Origin: M3007 sp964550795
GTDB taxonomy: Bacteria > Bacteroidota > Bacteroidia > Chitinophagales > Saprospiraceae
Length of the DNA: 64,000 bases
Direction of reading: 5' to 3'
NCBI GenBank assembly: GCA_964550795.1
Contig: CAZKBH010000016.1
Span: 21,736-85,735 of the forward strand
Positions 24,506-34,270 of the stretch are shown piece after piece. Position numbers and translations under genes: made by a program. Within the stretch, counting starts at the first letter, position 1. Every line of letters starts with the position of its first letter. The notes under the pieces were generated by a model. It was not told where the DNA came from and did no database searches. It saw only the letters and a list, made by a program, of their open reading frames with translations.

Positions 24506-25705
24506 TTAGGGTTCAAAAAAACCTACACTCGCGCCCACCCAGTCTTTGCCTTTGTTGTATCGTACGCCCACCATTTCGCCCTTGCTCATGCGCACGAGGT
24601 TGTTGACCAAACGGGGTGCCGGCCAGGCTTTATCCCAAAGCAACATCATCCGGATTTCACATTTGGACGGCTCGGCAGGGTCCAGTGTTTGTACGCCTGG
24701 AATATACTCCACTTTGCGTTGCAGGATAAAATTAGAAGGGTCGTCCACGGATTCCACGTCCTCGCGGGTGATGTTGATTTTTACGCCTTGGCCTGAAAAG
24801 GAAAAAAGTGGCTTGAGTACCCAGTTTTCAAGATCGTCTGGAATAGCTTTTAATTCGTTGACAAACAGGGTTTTAGGAACAAAATCACTTTGAATAAACG
24901 GGAGAGAGTGTTTCGAAATTCTGAAAAACCAGTTTGGGTGACCTACCCATTCGGCATTGACTTCGGTGGTCATATCCCATTCCCGGGGAAGATCGGCCCG
25001 GCGTTCCAGTTCGTCAAAAATGATGCGGTTATAGATGCGTTCTACGGCTACGCGTCGTCCATTTTCATCGAGATAAAAAAGGTCTTTGCCTTCGCGTTTG
25101 AGTTTGGAGAGGCATAAAACTTTGATTCCCAGGTGTTTGGCGCTGCCCCAGAAGTCAATGCGGGTGTTTTGTTTTTCAGGCTCCACTTCGAGCAGGATGG
25201 TATTTTCCGGTTTTGAATCGCCCACAATCACTTCCCGAAGCAGCTCGATGTACCCATTTTCATCTATTCCGCCAAAAAGATGGTGATAGGCTTCCGGAAT
25301 TTCAAAATGCTTTCGATAGCCCTCAGCGAGCAGGTGCTGAAAAAAGTACAGCGAGGGGAAACCTTGCATTTCGATGAGTTGCGGAGTCAGTTCGCCCTGA
25401 GCATCTCGGCAAATGCCAAAGTCCAATTGGAGAAACTGAGTGTGTGCATCCTCGCCGGGCACGCGCAAATGGGTGGGTAGAGCAGCTTCACTTCGGCCCA
25501 TAAAATCAGGGGCAGTAATGACGGAACAAATGTCCTCAACGCCTTTCAACAACTTGTTTTTAAGTCTTTTAGGCACAAAAATGGGCGTCTCTGCAATTCG
25601 AAACGTACAAGGCTCACCGTAAGCGGTATTGACCGTTTGAAGGAATGCCTCGTATTTTTCTGGGGTAAATGCGGCGTTGAACCGCGCTCGAGCTGCTGTA
25701 TGCAT
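24506..25705 (-). CDS. Conserved hypothetical protein with ATP-grasp-like features
   Basis: 399 residues, not firmly recognised. The C-terminal half has the layout of an ATP-grasp enzyme: NWVLKPLFSFSGQGVKI (flexible Gly loop after a Lys strand), then SNFILQRKVEYIPGVQTL, CEIRMMLLW and LVNNLVRMSKG (candidate Mg/ATP ligands). The N-terminal half includes FLQLDFGICRDAQGELTPQL, IEMQGFPSLYFFQH and NTILLEVEPEKQNTRIDFWG, resembling the pre-ATP-grasp domain of glutathionylspermidine-synthase-like proteins. It might ligate an amine or amino acid to a carboxylate. I chose ATG 25705 (MHTAARARF), since the longer frame upstream has a Cys/His-rich, non-conserved look. Confidence 0.55.
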   Translation of the reverse strand: MHTAARARFNAAFTPEKYEAFLQTVNTAYGEPCTFRIAETPIFVPKRLKNKLLKGVEDICSVITAPDFMGRSEAALPTHLRVPGEDAHTQFLQLDFGICRDAQGELTPQLIEMQGFPSLYFFQHLLAEGYRKHFEIPEAYHHLFGGIDENGYIELLREVIVGDSKPENTILLEVEPEKQNTRIDFWGSAKHLGIKVLCLSKLKREGKDLFYLDENGRRVAVERIYNRIIFDELERRADLPREWDMTTEVNAEWVGHPNWFFRISKHSLPFIQSDFVPKTLFVNELKAIPDDLENWVLKPLFSFSGQGVKINITREDVESVDDPSNFILQRKVEYIPGVQTLDPAEPSKCEIRMMLLWDKAWPAPRLVNNLVRMSKGEMVGVRYNKGKDWVGASVGFFEP

Positions 25706-25914
25706 TATGGAAAGAATTAGAACGTGGAAGGATTTTGGTGTATCATAGAAACTGCTGTGCAAACATCCCGAAAGTTTTGAACTTTTAGGACAATGAAAGC
25801 AGAAATTGAATGAATGGTGAGTTTTAAGCACCTGGTAAGTAGCTCGACTCCGCTTAACTCGTGACTTGGCTTTCAGTTTGGCTAAGCAACACGCTCAAAA
25901 TCAAGCCTGAAACG

Positions 25915-25922
25915 TACCTTTG
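25915..25922 (+). promoter_or_regulatory. Possible -7 element before uppS
   Basis: TACCTTTG fits TAnnTTTG, 26 bases before the start codon. No -33 partner is clear. Confidence 0.4.
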
Positions 25923-25948
25923 TCGGCCTTTCAAAAAAGAGGATCAAA

Positions 25949-26698
25949 ATGTCAGACCTAAAATCACAGATTAACCTCGAAAAAGTACCGCAGCACATCG
26001 CGATCATTATGGATGGCAATGGGCGTTGGGCCAAGGAAAAAGGGATGCCTCGCGTCCTTGGTCACCGAAGTGGCGTAAAAAGTGTGCGCGAAGTGACGGA
26101 AGCTGCAGGTCAAATTGGGGTGAAATTTCTCACACTATATGCCTTCAGCACCGAAAACTGGAACCGTCCACCCGCAGAGGTGACGGCCCTGATGTCGCTT
26201 TTGGTCGAGACAATCAAAAGTGAAATCCGAGATCTGGACAAAAACGGTGTGCGGCTCACTGCTATTGGCGACATTGAGGCGCTGCCGCCCGCAACTTTAA
26301 AAACGCTCCGGGAGGGCATCGAACATACCAAACACAACGATCGGGTCACGCTGGTACTCGCCCTCAACTATTCCGCCAAGTGGGAGATTCTGCGGGCAAC
26401 CAGACAATTGGCCGAGGCAGTGGAAGCAGGCACATTGCGTCCGGACGAGATCAATGAGGCCAGGTTTGAGCAAGCACTCAGTACCCAGGGCATTCCAGAT
26501 CCCGAACTGCTTATCCGCACCAGCGGAGAAGCGCGGTTGTCCAATTTTTTACTCTGGCAAGTCGCGTATGCAGAACTGTATTTTACGCCCGTTTTTTGGC
26601 CTGATTTTGATCGGGACGAATTGTTCAAAGCCATTCTGAGTTACCAGAATCGGGAACGCAGGTTTGGTTTGACCAGTGAACAGCTCAGTACCGGGTAG
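25949..26698 (+). CDS. uppS: Isoprenyl transferase (undecaprenyl diphosphate synthase)
   Basis: 249 residues. HIAIIMDGNGRWAKEKGMPR (catalytic Asp and the phosphate-binding motif), GVKSVREVTEAAGQIGVKFL, YAFSTENWNRPPAEV and DPELLIRTSGEARLSNFLLW, QVAYAELYF are the ordered signatures of cis-prenyltransferases. It makes the C55 lipid carrier for peptidoglycan and surface polysaccharide. It ends two bases from the convergent lipoprotein gene; the usual neighbour genes (bamA, cdsA) are absent. Confidence 0.95.
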   Translation: MSDLKSQINLEKVPQHIAIIMDGNGRWAKEKGMPRVLGHRSGVKSVREVTEAAGQIGVKFLTLYAFSTENWNRPPAEVTALMSLLVETIKSEIRDLDKNGVRLTAIGDIEALPPATLKTLREGIEHTKHNDRVTLVLALNYSAKWEILRATRQLAEAVEAGTLRPDEINEARFEQALSTQGIPDPELLIRTSGEARLSNFLLWQVAYAELYFTPVFWPDFDRDELFKAILSYQNRERRFGLTSEQLSTG

Positions 26699-26700
26699 AT

Positions 26701-27498
26701 TTACCGGCCTTCGAAGGGCAAAATATCCACCCGCCCGATTTTTTTCGCTTTTAAAACCTCCGGAAGTACTTTGTAATGAATCTGTAGCGTGAAGGGACGT
26801 GTCTCTTTTGGTTTAAATGGCTCCAGTCCTTGCATTTGGAAAATTGAGCTGTTGGCAGGGTCTAAGGTGTTCAGTACGGTGCTGAACCACAGGAGGTTAT
26901 CTTTTCCATAGACCAGAATTTCCAGCATTGGCTTGGACGCTACCAGATCCAGCGGATTCATCAGGGTACCGCTGAGTTGCCAGGAGGATTCTTCCGGTAC
27001 GACCTGTTCCGCGGAGTTCGGAACGTACATCCGCATGCTGTTGGTCATCGGAACACTCAGAATTGGGCCAGCTTCTTGTTTGACCGCCCCGGCCACCTTT
27101 ACATTGAGCGAAGAAGGCGTTTCTGAAAAACTGCTTACTGGCCAGGAAATGTAAAACGAGGTGCGGCCCACAGGTGGCACGGCATCCGAAAATGTCTTGA
27201 TAATCACTGATTTATGATTCGAAATCGTGATGGATTTGCCTGCAGCATTGATGGGCTCTGCTTCCAGCCAGAATTTTTGCCAATCGGCAGAACCATTGGA
27301 GCAGATGCCCGTGGCAATGAACCGATCATTTTCAATCCAACAGTTTACATTGTTGATATGCCCTTCGGCAGGCACTGCATTGGGCGGTAGCAGTTGGGCA
27401 TCCAAGGGGCCAACAAGCACTTTGGCCGGGGTATTTTCAACACAATTTTGAAAAATTAAAAAAATGGACGCAAGGAGAAGGAAACGAACGGTTGTCAT
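26701..27498 (-). CDS. Hypothetical lipoprotein
   Basis: 265 residues, family not recognised. The N terminus MTTVRFLLLASIFLIFQNC ends in a lipobox-like Cys19, so it is probably lipidated and held at the inner or outer membrane. The rest is beta-rich with no motif I can name. YISWPVSSFSETPSSLNVKV, PMLEILVYGKDNLLWFS and a late LQIHYKVLPEVLKAKKI stretch suggest two immunoglobulin- or C2-like sandwich domains. It is convergent with uppS and upstream of nothing obvious on its own strand. Confidence 0.6.
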   Translation of the reverse strand: MTTVRFLLLASIFLIFQNCVENTPAKVLVGPLDAQLLPPNAVPAEGHINNVNCWIENDRFIATGICSNGSADWQKFWLEAEPINAAGKSITISNHKSVIIKTFSDAVPPVGRTSFYISWPVSSFSETPSSLNVKVAGAVKQEAGPILSVPMTNSMRMYVPNSAEQVVPEESSWQLSGTLMNPLDLVASKPMLEILVYGKDNLLWFSTVLNTLDPANSSIFQMQGLEPFKPKETRPFTLQIHYKVLPEVLKAKKIGRVDILPFEGR

Positions 27499-27580
27499 GC
27501 GGTATGTAAAATTGAAATTGTCCTAAATTTGAGCGCAATACGCAAAGGTAGAGTGAGCCATCCCATTACCCATACAAAAA

Positions 27581-27615
27581 CGGCCTCCGAGATTCAAAAA
27601 GAACCCCGGAGGCCG
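27581..27615 (-). terminator. Terminator of the giant T9SS protein gene
   Basis: CGGCCTCCG and CGGAGGCCG arms (A/T-extended) around a 17-base loop. On the minus strand the stem is followed by TTTTTG. It starts about 35 bases after the stop codon. Confidence 0.8.
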
Positions 27616-27648
27616 TAAATTATGCTATTGAAAGGAAAATAATGTGGT

Positions 27649-30600
27649 TTAGCGCACCACCGTTACATCTCCTTTCATCAAAATCTTCTGACCGTCAATT
27701 AACTCAACCTCAGCCCACCAAACAAACACGCCTGGGTTCACAAAATCTCCTCTATAATCGCCCTTCCAGCCAATGCTGGGATCATCAGGGAAGAAGTTAC
27801 GGTTCACGAACAATTGCTCGCCCCAACGGTCGTACACCTGCAGGCTCAAAATCTGTCTAACAGATCCCTCGCGGGTAAAGAGGGTGAAGGCACTGTTTTG
27901 GGAATCCGGATCATCCGTCCAAATCACATTTGGCGCGTAGATATCAATATCGCGATCCACCCGAATAATCGTCCGTGCTTCGGCTTTGCAGCCCTCTTTG
28001 GTCACAAGAGTCAAAATGTACTCTGTCGTCACAAAGGGCATTGCCACCGGATTGAGGAGTTGAGACGTGCTGGTTCCTTCAAAGGTCAGGCCAACTGTCG
28101 GAGTCCAAATAACCTGGTCAATCAATGCCAGCGGGTAAGCAGGAGGCACGATGGCTTGAAGCTCCTGATCCTCACCGAGTTGGATACTGAAAGAGGGTGG
28201 CAAGTCAACCGCAGGCGATGGCGGTGTTGGCACCGGAATTACTTGGGTGATCTCGCAACCGTTTGCATCCTGAATAACCAAATCGTAAGAGCCTGGCTGA
28301 AGATTATCAATGTCTTGGGCCGTGAAGAAAGTAGATCCTCCATTGATCGAATACAAGAATGGACCTACGCCGCCGATGATTTGGGTTACCTCCAAGTACC
28401 CAAGGGTTCCATTACACAGGGGCGGATCCAATTCAAAAGCAAGCCCGGTTGGTACGTTCATCTCTTGCAAAACATTTACCGAAGCAACATTGGTACAGCC
28501 GTTGAGCGGCAAAGTAGCCGTCACCGAGTAGGTTCCAGGCTCATTCACCACTGGGTTCGCCGAATTGGCGCCCGAAACGATGTTGCCGTTCTGGGTTGTC
28601 CATTGCAACAGGGCTTGTGCAGGAGCAGTGGCCGTGAGGGTTTGCTGGAGCACCGTACAAGTAAGTGGTGGAACAGGCTGGGTATTGACCGGCGGAGGAG
28701 CGATGTCTTGCGTAACTACTACCGGTACCGAGTTCGTACAACCATTGATTGTATTCACAACCGTGAGCGTATAAGTACCAGGGGCATTCACATTCGCTGT
28801 CAGGGAGTTTCCGCCGCTGACGATGTTACCGTTGTTTGTGGCCCAGCTAAAGGTTGGCGCATTGCCAAAAGCCGTACCAGAAGCCGGAAGGTTGGTCGAA
28901 GTCGTCACGCAGGTCAGCAACTGTGGTGTACCGATGACAAAACTTGGAAGTGTCACGTCTTCTGTGACCAACACGTTATCTACGGAGATACAACCATTCA
29001 GGGTGTTTTCGATGGTGAGGGTATAGGTACCTGGATCACCGATCTGCGGGGTCAGGGTATTTGCGCCCGAGATAATCTGCCCGTTAGTGGTTGTCCAGGT
29101 GTACTGGAACTCCGTTCCCTGGCTGGATGCATTGGCATCCAAAGCATTGGTTTGTGTATCGCAATCAAGTCCAACGGTGTTGCCAGCCTCTGCATTGGGG
29201 TAATCCACGTCTTCTGGAACCACGATGGAGGCAGTGGTGGTACAACCGTTCACAATATTGGTAATCAACAGGTTATACGTGCCGGGATCATCCACGGTTG
29301 GCAGGTTTGTGGTGCCGCCATTGACGATGTTACCATTAGCAGTGGTCCAGACATATTCGAAGTTAGTCCCAGGACTGGAAGCAGTGGCGTTGATCTGCGT
29401 TTGCAGCAGCACACAGGTCAGGGTTGCTGGCTGTGCGATGCTTGCTACGGGTGGAACGATATCATTTACAATCTGTACGTTGTCGGTGTGTGTGCAGCCG
29501 TTGATGGCATCTGTCACCACCACGGTATAAGTGCCGATGGAGCCAATGGTAGGGCTAGGGGTGTTGCCACCGCTTACAATGGTACCGTTGGTTGTGGACC
29601 AAACGTAACTGATGTTTGGCGAAGACGAGGACAGAATCGTGGCGCCCAAAGGCAGGGTCAAAACATCACAAGTGAGCAAGCCGGGGTTTCCAGCTTCCAC
29701 CACCGGGTTTTCGATATTTTGTGGAACCGTCACCGAGGCCACCGAAGTACAGTTGTTCGAAGCATCGGTCAGTTGCAGGGTGTAAACCCCAGGCGCACTG
29801 ATGGTTGGTGTAAGCGAGGTTCCACCGTTGGTGATGTTTCCGCCATTGCTGGCCGTCCAGGCGTAAGTGATGGTCGGGCTGACGCTGGAAGCGGTTGCAT
29901 TCAGGTTAAAACTGGTTACGATACAAGTTAGCAAATTAGGGGTTGCGATGGCTGTTACAGGTACATCAGCACTCTGCGTAATAATCACTTGGTCTGTACT
30001 GGTACAACCGTTTTGCATGTTAGTAATCAACAAGTTGTAGGTTCCACTTGCGTTTACCGTAGGCGTCAGCGTGGTTCCTCCAGAAACAATATTGCCCCCC
30101 AAAACAGTGGTCCACAGATAAGAAAAGTTACCTCCCAGGCTGCCAGTTCCCTGAAGCGTGGTAGCGGTCTCTATACAATTAAGTTCAAAGGTTGGGCCGG
30201 CATCCACTGCTGGTGGCGCAAAGTCGTCTGTGACTTCCACGACATCCGTGTCAGTACATCCATTGGTAGTATTGGTGATGAGCAAGGTGTAGGTACCTGC
30301 TGCATCAATATCCGCCGTAGGGCCGTTGGTAGGAGAAATGAAATTACCACCTACCGTAGTCCATTGCAACGTAAAGTTCGAGCCAGTAGGGTTGGCAGTG
30401 CTGCCGACCGTGCCGGTTGGTGTGGAACAGTTGATCAAACCATCATTGCCGGCCAGTGCGACAGGGGTCAGAATATCCTGTGGAACCGAAATGGTCGCAG
30501 AATCCGTACAACCGTTGTTGGTATTGACAATGCTCAAGGTGTAAACCCCGGGCAAATTTACGGTTGGTTGCAAAGTGCTGTCTCCGCTCACGATGCCAGG

Positions 30601-33303
30601 CCCTGTCCAGGAGTACTGGAAAGATGGACCCTGGCTCGATGCCAGCGCATTGATCACGGTTTGCAGGGTAAGACAGTTCAGTGTAGCTGGATTGGCGATC
30701 CCGGCATTGGGTGCGTTGGCATCTTCCTGCACCAAAACAGCAGAAGCAGCAGTACAACCGTTGGAGGTGTTGGTTACCAACAAGTTATAGGTGCCCGCCA
30801 TACTTACCGTTGGGCTTAAACCATTTGCACCTGACACAATCACACCATTAGCGGTAGTCCATTGGTAGGTAAAGTTTGCGCCTGTGGAAGAAGCCGTTCC
30901 ATCCAACACAAGGGTTGGAATAACACAGTTCAGGGTAGAAAGTGGGCCGGCATTTGCCACCGGGGGCACAATGTCCTGCGGTACGAGTACCGAAAGCGTT
31001 GCCGTACAGTTGTTCGCGTTGTTTATGAGCAGGAGCGAGTAGGTACCAGGCGCATTAACCGTAGGTTGTAAAGTTCCCTGTCCAGCAACAATGCTACCGG
31101 GACTTGGGCCAGTCCAGGTGTAGTTAAACGAAGGTCCAGTGCTGGAGCCCGTCGCGTTTATGGTAATTTCGGTTATGTTACAAGTGAGCGTTGCAGCAGG
31201 ATCAGCGGCCGTATTTGGAATGTTGATATCCGCAGTGACTGTCACAGAAGTTGTGTGGGTACAACCGTTTAAGGTGTTTGTTACCAGCAACGTATAAGTG
31301 CCAACCGAAGCGGCCGTGGTAGAAGCGGTAGTCGTACTTCCCGAGATGGTACCATCTGTGGTAGTCCAGAGATAAGTGAAATTTGGGCCGCTACTACTTC
31401 CTGAGCCATTGAGGTTTGTGGTGCTCATGGTACAGGTAAGTTCGCTGGGCTGTGCGATTACGGAAGATGGCAACGTGGTGTTCTCACTGATAATTACTGT
31501 AGCGGTGGAGGTACAACTATTGGCCGGGTTGGTCACCGTCAGGATGTAAGTCCCCGGTGCGTCCACGTTAGGATTCCAGGAGTTTTGGCCGGAAACAATA
31601 TTGCCTCCACCTGAAGCGACCCAGGTTGGCAACAACGTTGTGTCACTCGGTGGCAACGGAGCGCCGATGTTAACATCCGTGAGTGTGCAGGTTAAGGTTA
31701 CAGGGCCACCGACCGGGGCTGGGGGTGGTTGGAAATTCGAGGTAACCACGACGGTAGAACTCGCCGTACAACCAGTTAAATTATTGGTAACCAACAGGGT
31801 ATAGGTTCCTGCTGCATCCACGGTCGGATTGAGGGTGCCTTGCCCGCCAATGATATTCCCGCCGACGGTCGTCCAAAGCAAGGTAAAGTCAGGTCCGGAG
31901 GAAGAGCCGCTGCCGTTTAAGTTTGTATTCGGTGCGACACAGTTTAGCTGCGCGGGGGGCGCTACTACTACTGTCGGTGCAGGCGATTGAACTACCGCTA
32001 CACTGGTGTTGGTGGGACAAATGGTTGAGCCACTAACTATAACGGTGTAAGTACCCGGTGTCGTGACGTTTATCGGGTTTCCGGATTGTCCGTTTGACCA
32101 GGTATAGAGGGGGAAATTCCCACCGGATACGGTTAACANNNNNNNNNNCACCGAGGTGTCACCTGGACAGAATGGGGTACTCGTGAGTCCGATGGTTGGG
32201 GTTGGTTTTAGACCCACCGTGACACTTCCGGTTCCTGTACACCCATGTATGTTTGTAACCGTCACAGAATAGGTGCCCGGCTGGTTCACAATGTTGGTGA
32301 TGCCGAATGCACCGTTCGACCATGAATAATTGGAAAAACCGCCGACTACCCGCAGGGTGTCTAAATCTCCGGGGCAAATGGCTGGCGCAGTCATACTAAT
32401 GGAGAAAATATCCACATCACCGGTTTGGACGCCGAAAAAACCGTTGCCGGTACAGCCGAACTGGTTGGTAACCACCACTTCATAGATACCAGGGCCATAG
32501 ACTTCGATGGAATTGGTCGTTTGACCTTGATCCGCCCATTCATACGCGTCCCAGGGCTGGTTGACCTGAATGGTGGCGGTGTCGCCTTCAGAACACAGGA
32601 AGGTTGGACCAGAAAGGGTGGGTACTACAGGCGGGCTGAGCGGTACTATGAACTGGTCTGTAAATGAACAACCGAGCGCATCCGTAACCGTCAACCTATA
32701 CAAACCAGGCTGATTTACCTCGTAGGGGGTAAGTTGGTTGTTTGGATTTGGAGGACTCCAGGTGTAATTTGTGAAATTATAACCATCCGTATCTACGTCG
32801 AGGTTAACAAATCCGTTGTCGCAAAGGGGGGGGCCAGAGATGTCTAATACACCGTCAAAAAAAGACCCAGGCTGATTGTAGGTATTTGCCCAGTGGTTGG
32901 GCTCGCAACCTGAAAAGGAGGGGTCCCAGCTCCATGCGCCAGGAGGAACGACCGTGATTCTGTGTGCTTCTTCCCCGGTATTCCAGACGGCAGTTACGGG
33001 ATCCAATTGGCCTGTGAAAAGGTATTGAATAAAAGCCGACAGTTCGATGGTTTGAGTGTTGCAGTTCACAACAGCCACGGTAACCGGGTTACAGTGACCC
33101 ATGAGCATGGCTAGAGAATCTGCGCTTCCCAATTTGAAGTTCCAAGGTTGGGCGGTGGGAGTGCCGTTGAGGGGCCCGCTATTCAATATAACACCGTTAG
33201 AAGGAACCCCGTTCAATGGGCCACCGTTCGCACGTAGTAGGTGCGGGATGACAAAAAGCGCGAGAAGAAGGATTATTCGAAAAAAAGAGTAGCGTTTTGC
33301 CAT
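27649..33303 (-). CDS. Giant secreted repeat protein with T9SS type B (CHU_C) sorting domain
   Basis: About 1,884 residues. MAKRYSFFRIILLLALFVIP is a signal peptide; the longer frame before it is not used. A short Asn-Gly-rich stretch follows (NGGPLNGVPSNGVILNSGPL), then four degenerate beta-sandwich modules and fourteen repeats of about 80-84 residues. Each repeat is of the form (L-T/N-C ... F-x-Y-x-W-T-T ... G-T-Y-T/N-L-x-V/I-x-N ... N-G-C-T) with two Cys, so each could close one disulfide. The last 100 residues (IYAPNVIWTDDP, LSLQVYDRWGEQLF, GWKGDYRGDFVNPGVFVWW) are the gliding-motility-associated CHU_C sorting domain. It is probably a surface adhesin or structural filament. Ten N at 32139-32148 keep the frame. 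Confidence 0.9.
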   Translation of the reverse strand: MAKRYSFFRIILLLALFVIPHLLRANGGPLNGVPSNGVILNSGPLNGTPTAQPWNFKLGSADSLAMLMGHCNPVTVAVVNCNTQTIELSAFIQYLFTGQLDPVTAVWNTGEEAHRITVVPPGAWSWDPSFSGCEPNHWANTYNQPGSFFDGVLDISGPPLCDNGFVNLDVDTDGYNFTNYTWSPPNPNNQLTPYEVNQPGLYRLTVTDALGCSFTDQFIVPLSPPVVPTLSGPTFLCSEGDTATIQVNQPWDAYEWADQGQTTNSIEVYGPGIYEVVVTNQFGCTGNGFFGVQTGDVDIFSISMTAPAICPGDLDTLRVVGGFSNYSWSNGAFGITNIVNQPGTYSVTVTNIHGCTGTGSVTVGLKPTPTIGLTSTPFCPGDTSVXXXXLTVSGGNFPLYTWSNGQSGNPINVTTPGTYTVIVSGSTICPTNTSVAVVQSPAPTVVVAPPAQLNCVAPNTNLNGSGSSSGPDFTLLWTTVGGNIIGGQGTLNPTVDAAGTYTLLVTNNLTGCTASSTVVVTSNFQPPPAPVGGPVTLTCTLTDVNIGAPLPPSDTTLLPTWVASGGGNIVSGQNSWNPNVDAPGTYILTVTNPANSCTSTATVIISENTTLPSSVIAQPSELTCTMSTTNLNGSGSSSGPNFTYLWTTTDGTISGSTTTASTTAASVGTYTLLVTNTLNGCTHTTSVTVTADINIPNTAADPAATLTCNITEITINATGSSTGPSFNYTWTGPSPGSIVAGQGTLQPTVNAPGTYSLLLINNANNCTATLSVLVPQDIVPPVANAGPLSTLNCVIPTLVLDGTASSTGANFTYQWTTANGVIVSGANGLSPTVSMAGTYNLLVTNTSNGCTAASAVLVQEDANAPNAGIANPATLNCLTLQTVINALASSQGPSFQYSWTGPGIVSGDSTLQPTVNLPGVYTLSIVNTNNGCTDSATISVPQDILTPVALAGNDGLINCSTPTGTVGSTANPTGSNFTLQWTTVGGNFISPTNGPTADIDAAGTYTLLITNTTNGCTDTDVVEVTDDFAPPAVDAGPTFELNCIETATTLQGTGSLGGNFSYLWTTVLGGNIVSGGTTLTPTVNASGTYNLLITNMQNGCTSTDQVIITQSADVPVTAIATPNLLTCIVTSFNLNATASSVSPTITYAWTASNGGNITNGGTSLTPTISAPGVYTLQLTDASNNCTSVASVTVPQNIENPVVEAGNPGLLTCDVLTLPLGATILSSSSPNISYVWSTTNGTIVSGGNTPSPTIGSIGTYTVVVTDAINGCTHTDNVQIVNDIVPPVASIAQPATLTCVLLQTQINATASSPGTNFEYVWTTANGNIVNGGTTNLPTVDDPGTYNLLITNIVNGCTTTASIVVPEDVDYPNAEAGNTVGLDCDTQTNALDANASSQGTEFQYTWTTTNGQIISGANTLTPQIGDPGTYTLTIENTLNGCISVDNVLVTEDVTLPSFVIGTPQLLTCVTTSTNLPASGTAFGNAPTFSWATNNGNIVSGGNSLTANVNAPGTYTLTVVNTINGCTNSVPVVVTQDIAPPPVNTQPVPPLTCTVLQQTLTATAPAQALLQWTTQNGNIVSGANSANPVVNEPGTYSVTATLPLNGCTNVASVNVLQEMNVPTGLAFELDPPLCNGTLGYLEVTQIIGGVGPFLYSINGGSTFFTAQDIDNLQPGSYDLVIQDANGCEITQVIPVPTPPSPAVDLPPSFSIQLGEDQELQAIVPPAYPLALIDQVIWTPTVGLTFEGTSTSQLLNPVAMPFVTTEYILTLVTKEGCKAEARTIIRVDRDIDIYAPNVIWTDDPDSQNSAFTLFTREGSVRQILSLQVYDRWGEQLFVNRNFFPDDPSIGWKGDYRGDFVNPGVFVWWAEVELIDGQKILMKGDVTVVR
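28450..31985 (-). repeat. Fourteen tandem approximately 250-bp coding repeats
   Basis: The fourteen modules described for the giant protein are laid head to tail. DNA of individual copies has diverged, though blocks such as the TGGACCAC/GCCACTGC segment and the CAACCGTTTTGTACAACC-like Cys segment recur with few changes. Boundaries are approximate. Confidence 0.8.
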
Positions 33304-33663
33304 AAACTTTAAGTGTTTGAAAAAGGAGGAGTAGTTTGAGCATCTATAAGATGCAGCCAAGGTTCAAAACGCTTGCTGCGCCTGCAAGAAAATTTCGTCC
33401 GCCAAAAATAATAAATCTTTTTTTAACCGTCCCTCAAAATTAAGTTTCCGAAAAATCATCTGCATCGTTCAACATGTTGTAATTTAGACACTAATGTAAA
33501 ATGTAAGCGAATTTAATTTTAGGTAAACCAGGCTTTGCAGTCAAAAATGCATAATTAGGCAACAAAATTAGCCTGATATAAAATAAAATTTGCCCACAGG
33601 AGTCAAGTGGTGTCCCAAAAAACGAGCGCGTTCAGAAAAAAGTGGCATACCAAAATTACAGCC
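33304..33663. other. 360-bp intergenic stretch, AT-rich
   Basis: Between the giant protein start and the Lrp gene (both minus strand). No coding frame, and no obvious hairpin longer than about 8 bp. The minus-strand sequence TAATTTTG (33570-33563) would fit a -7 element, but no -33 partner is clear. Probably the leader and promoter of the giant gene. Confidence 0.5.
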
Positions 33664-34140
33664 TCAGCCCTCCAAAAAATTGACAGGGCGATTAATCGGC
33701 TCCTCCAGAGAAATAAAAGTCTCCGTACGCTGCACGCCCTCTATTTTCTGGATTTTATCTTGCAACACATCGCGAAGGTGATTCGTATCTTTGCACACAA
33801 TTTGGCACAAAAGACCATAAGTCCCGGTGGTATAATTGGCACTAACCACCTCCGGAATCTGCTTCAATTGTTCAACAACCGCATCATAAAACGCACTTTT
33901 GTCGAGATAAATCCCTAAAAAAGCTCTGACGTCGTAACCGAGTTTATGGTAGTCAAGCGTCAGACTGGAGCCCAGTACAATGCCCAGCTCCTCCATTTTT
34001 TTCATGCGGACGTGGATGGTGCCGCTCGAGACAAAAAGTAGTTTCGCAATATCGGTGTAGGGCATCTTGCCGTCTTCAACGAGTTTGGCGAGAATTTGAT
34101 GGTCCAACTTGTCTAGTCGGGGAAGTTCAGAATTTTGCAT
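33664..34140 (-). CDS. Lrp/AsnC family transcriptional regulator
   Basis: 158 residues. An N-terminal winged HTH (LDKLDHQILAKLVEDGKMPY, TDIAKLLFVSSGTIHVRMKK, MEELGIVLGSSL) is followed by a RAM ligand-binding domain (DVRAFLGIYLDKSAFYDAVV, IPEVVSANYTTGTYGLLCQI). Lrp-type proteins sense amino acids and bind DNA as octamers or dimers of dimers. It is divergent from ctpA across 130 bases, which could hold shared operator sites. The target cannot be read here. Confidence 0.9.
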   Translation of the reverse strand: MQNSELPRLDKLDHQILAKLVEDGKMPYTDIAKLLFVSSGTIHVRMKKMEELGIVLGSSLTLDYHKLGYDVRAFLGIYLDKSAFYDAVVEQLKQIPEVVSANYTTGTYGLLCQIVCKDTNHLRDVLQDKIQKIEGVQRTETFISLEEPINRPVNFLEG

Positions 34141-34270
34141 AAAGGCGGAGAATCAAGGAGATTAATAAAAAATTACGAACAAATATACAAACTTTTTGAA
34201 AATTCGGCAGTTAAACTGTGCTTTTAATCCATTCCCCAAACCCCTGCCAGCGCGTACGTAAAAAGATACC

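Noticed and set aside
27814..29931. A 705-codon open frame opposite the giant repeat protein
   Set aside because: It is antisense to in-frame Ig-like repeats and inherits their periodicity; Trp/Arg/Gly-rich composition with no signal peptide or domain.
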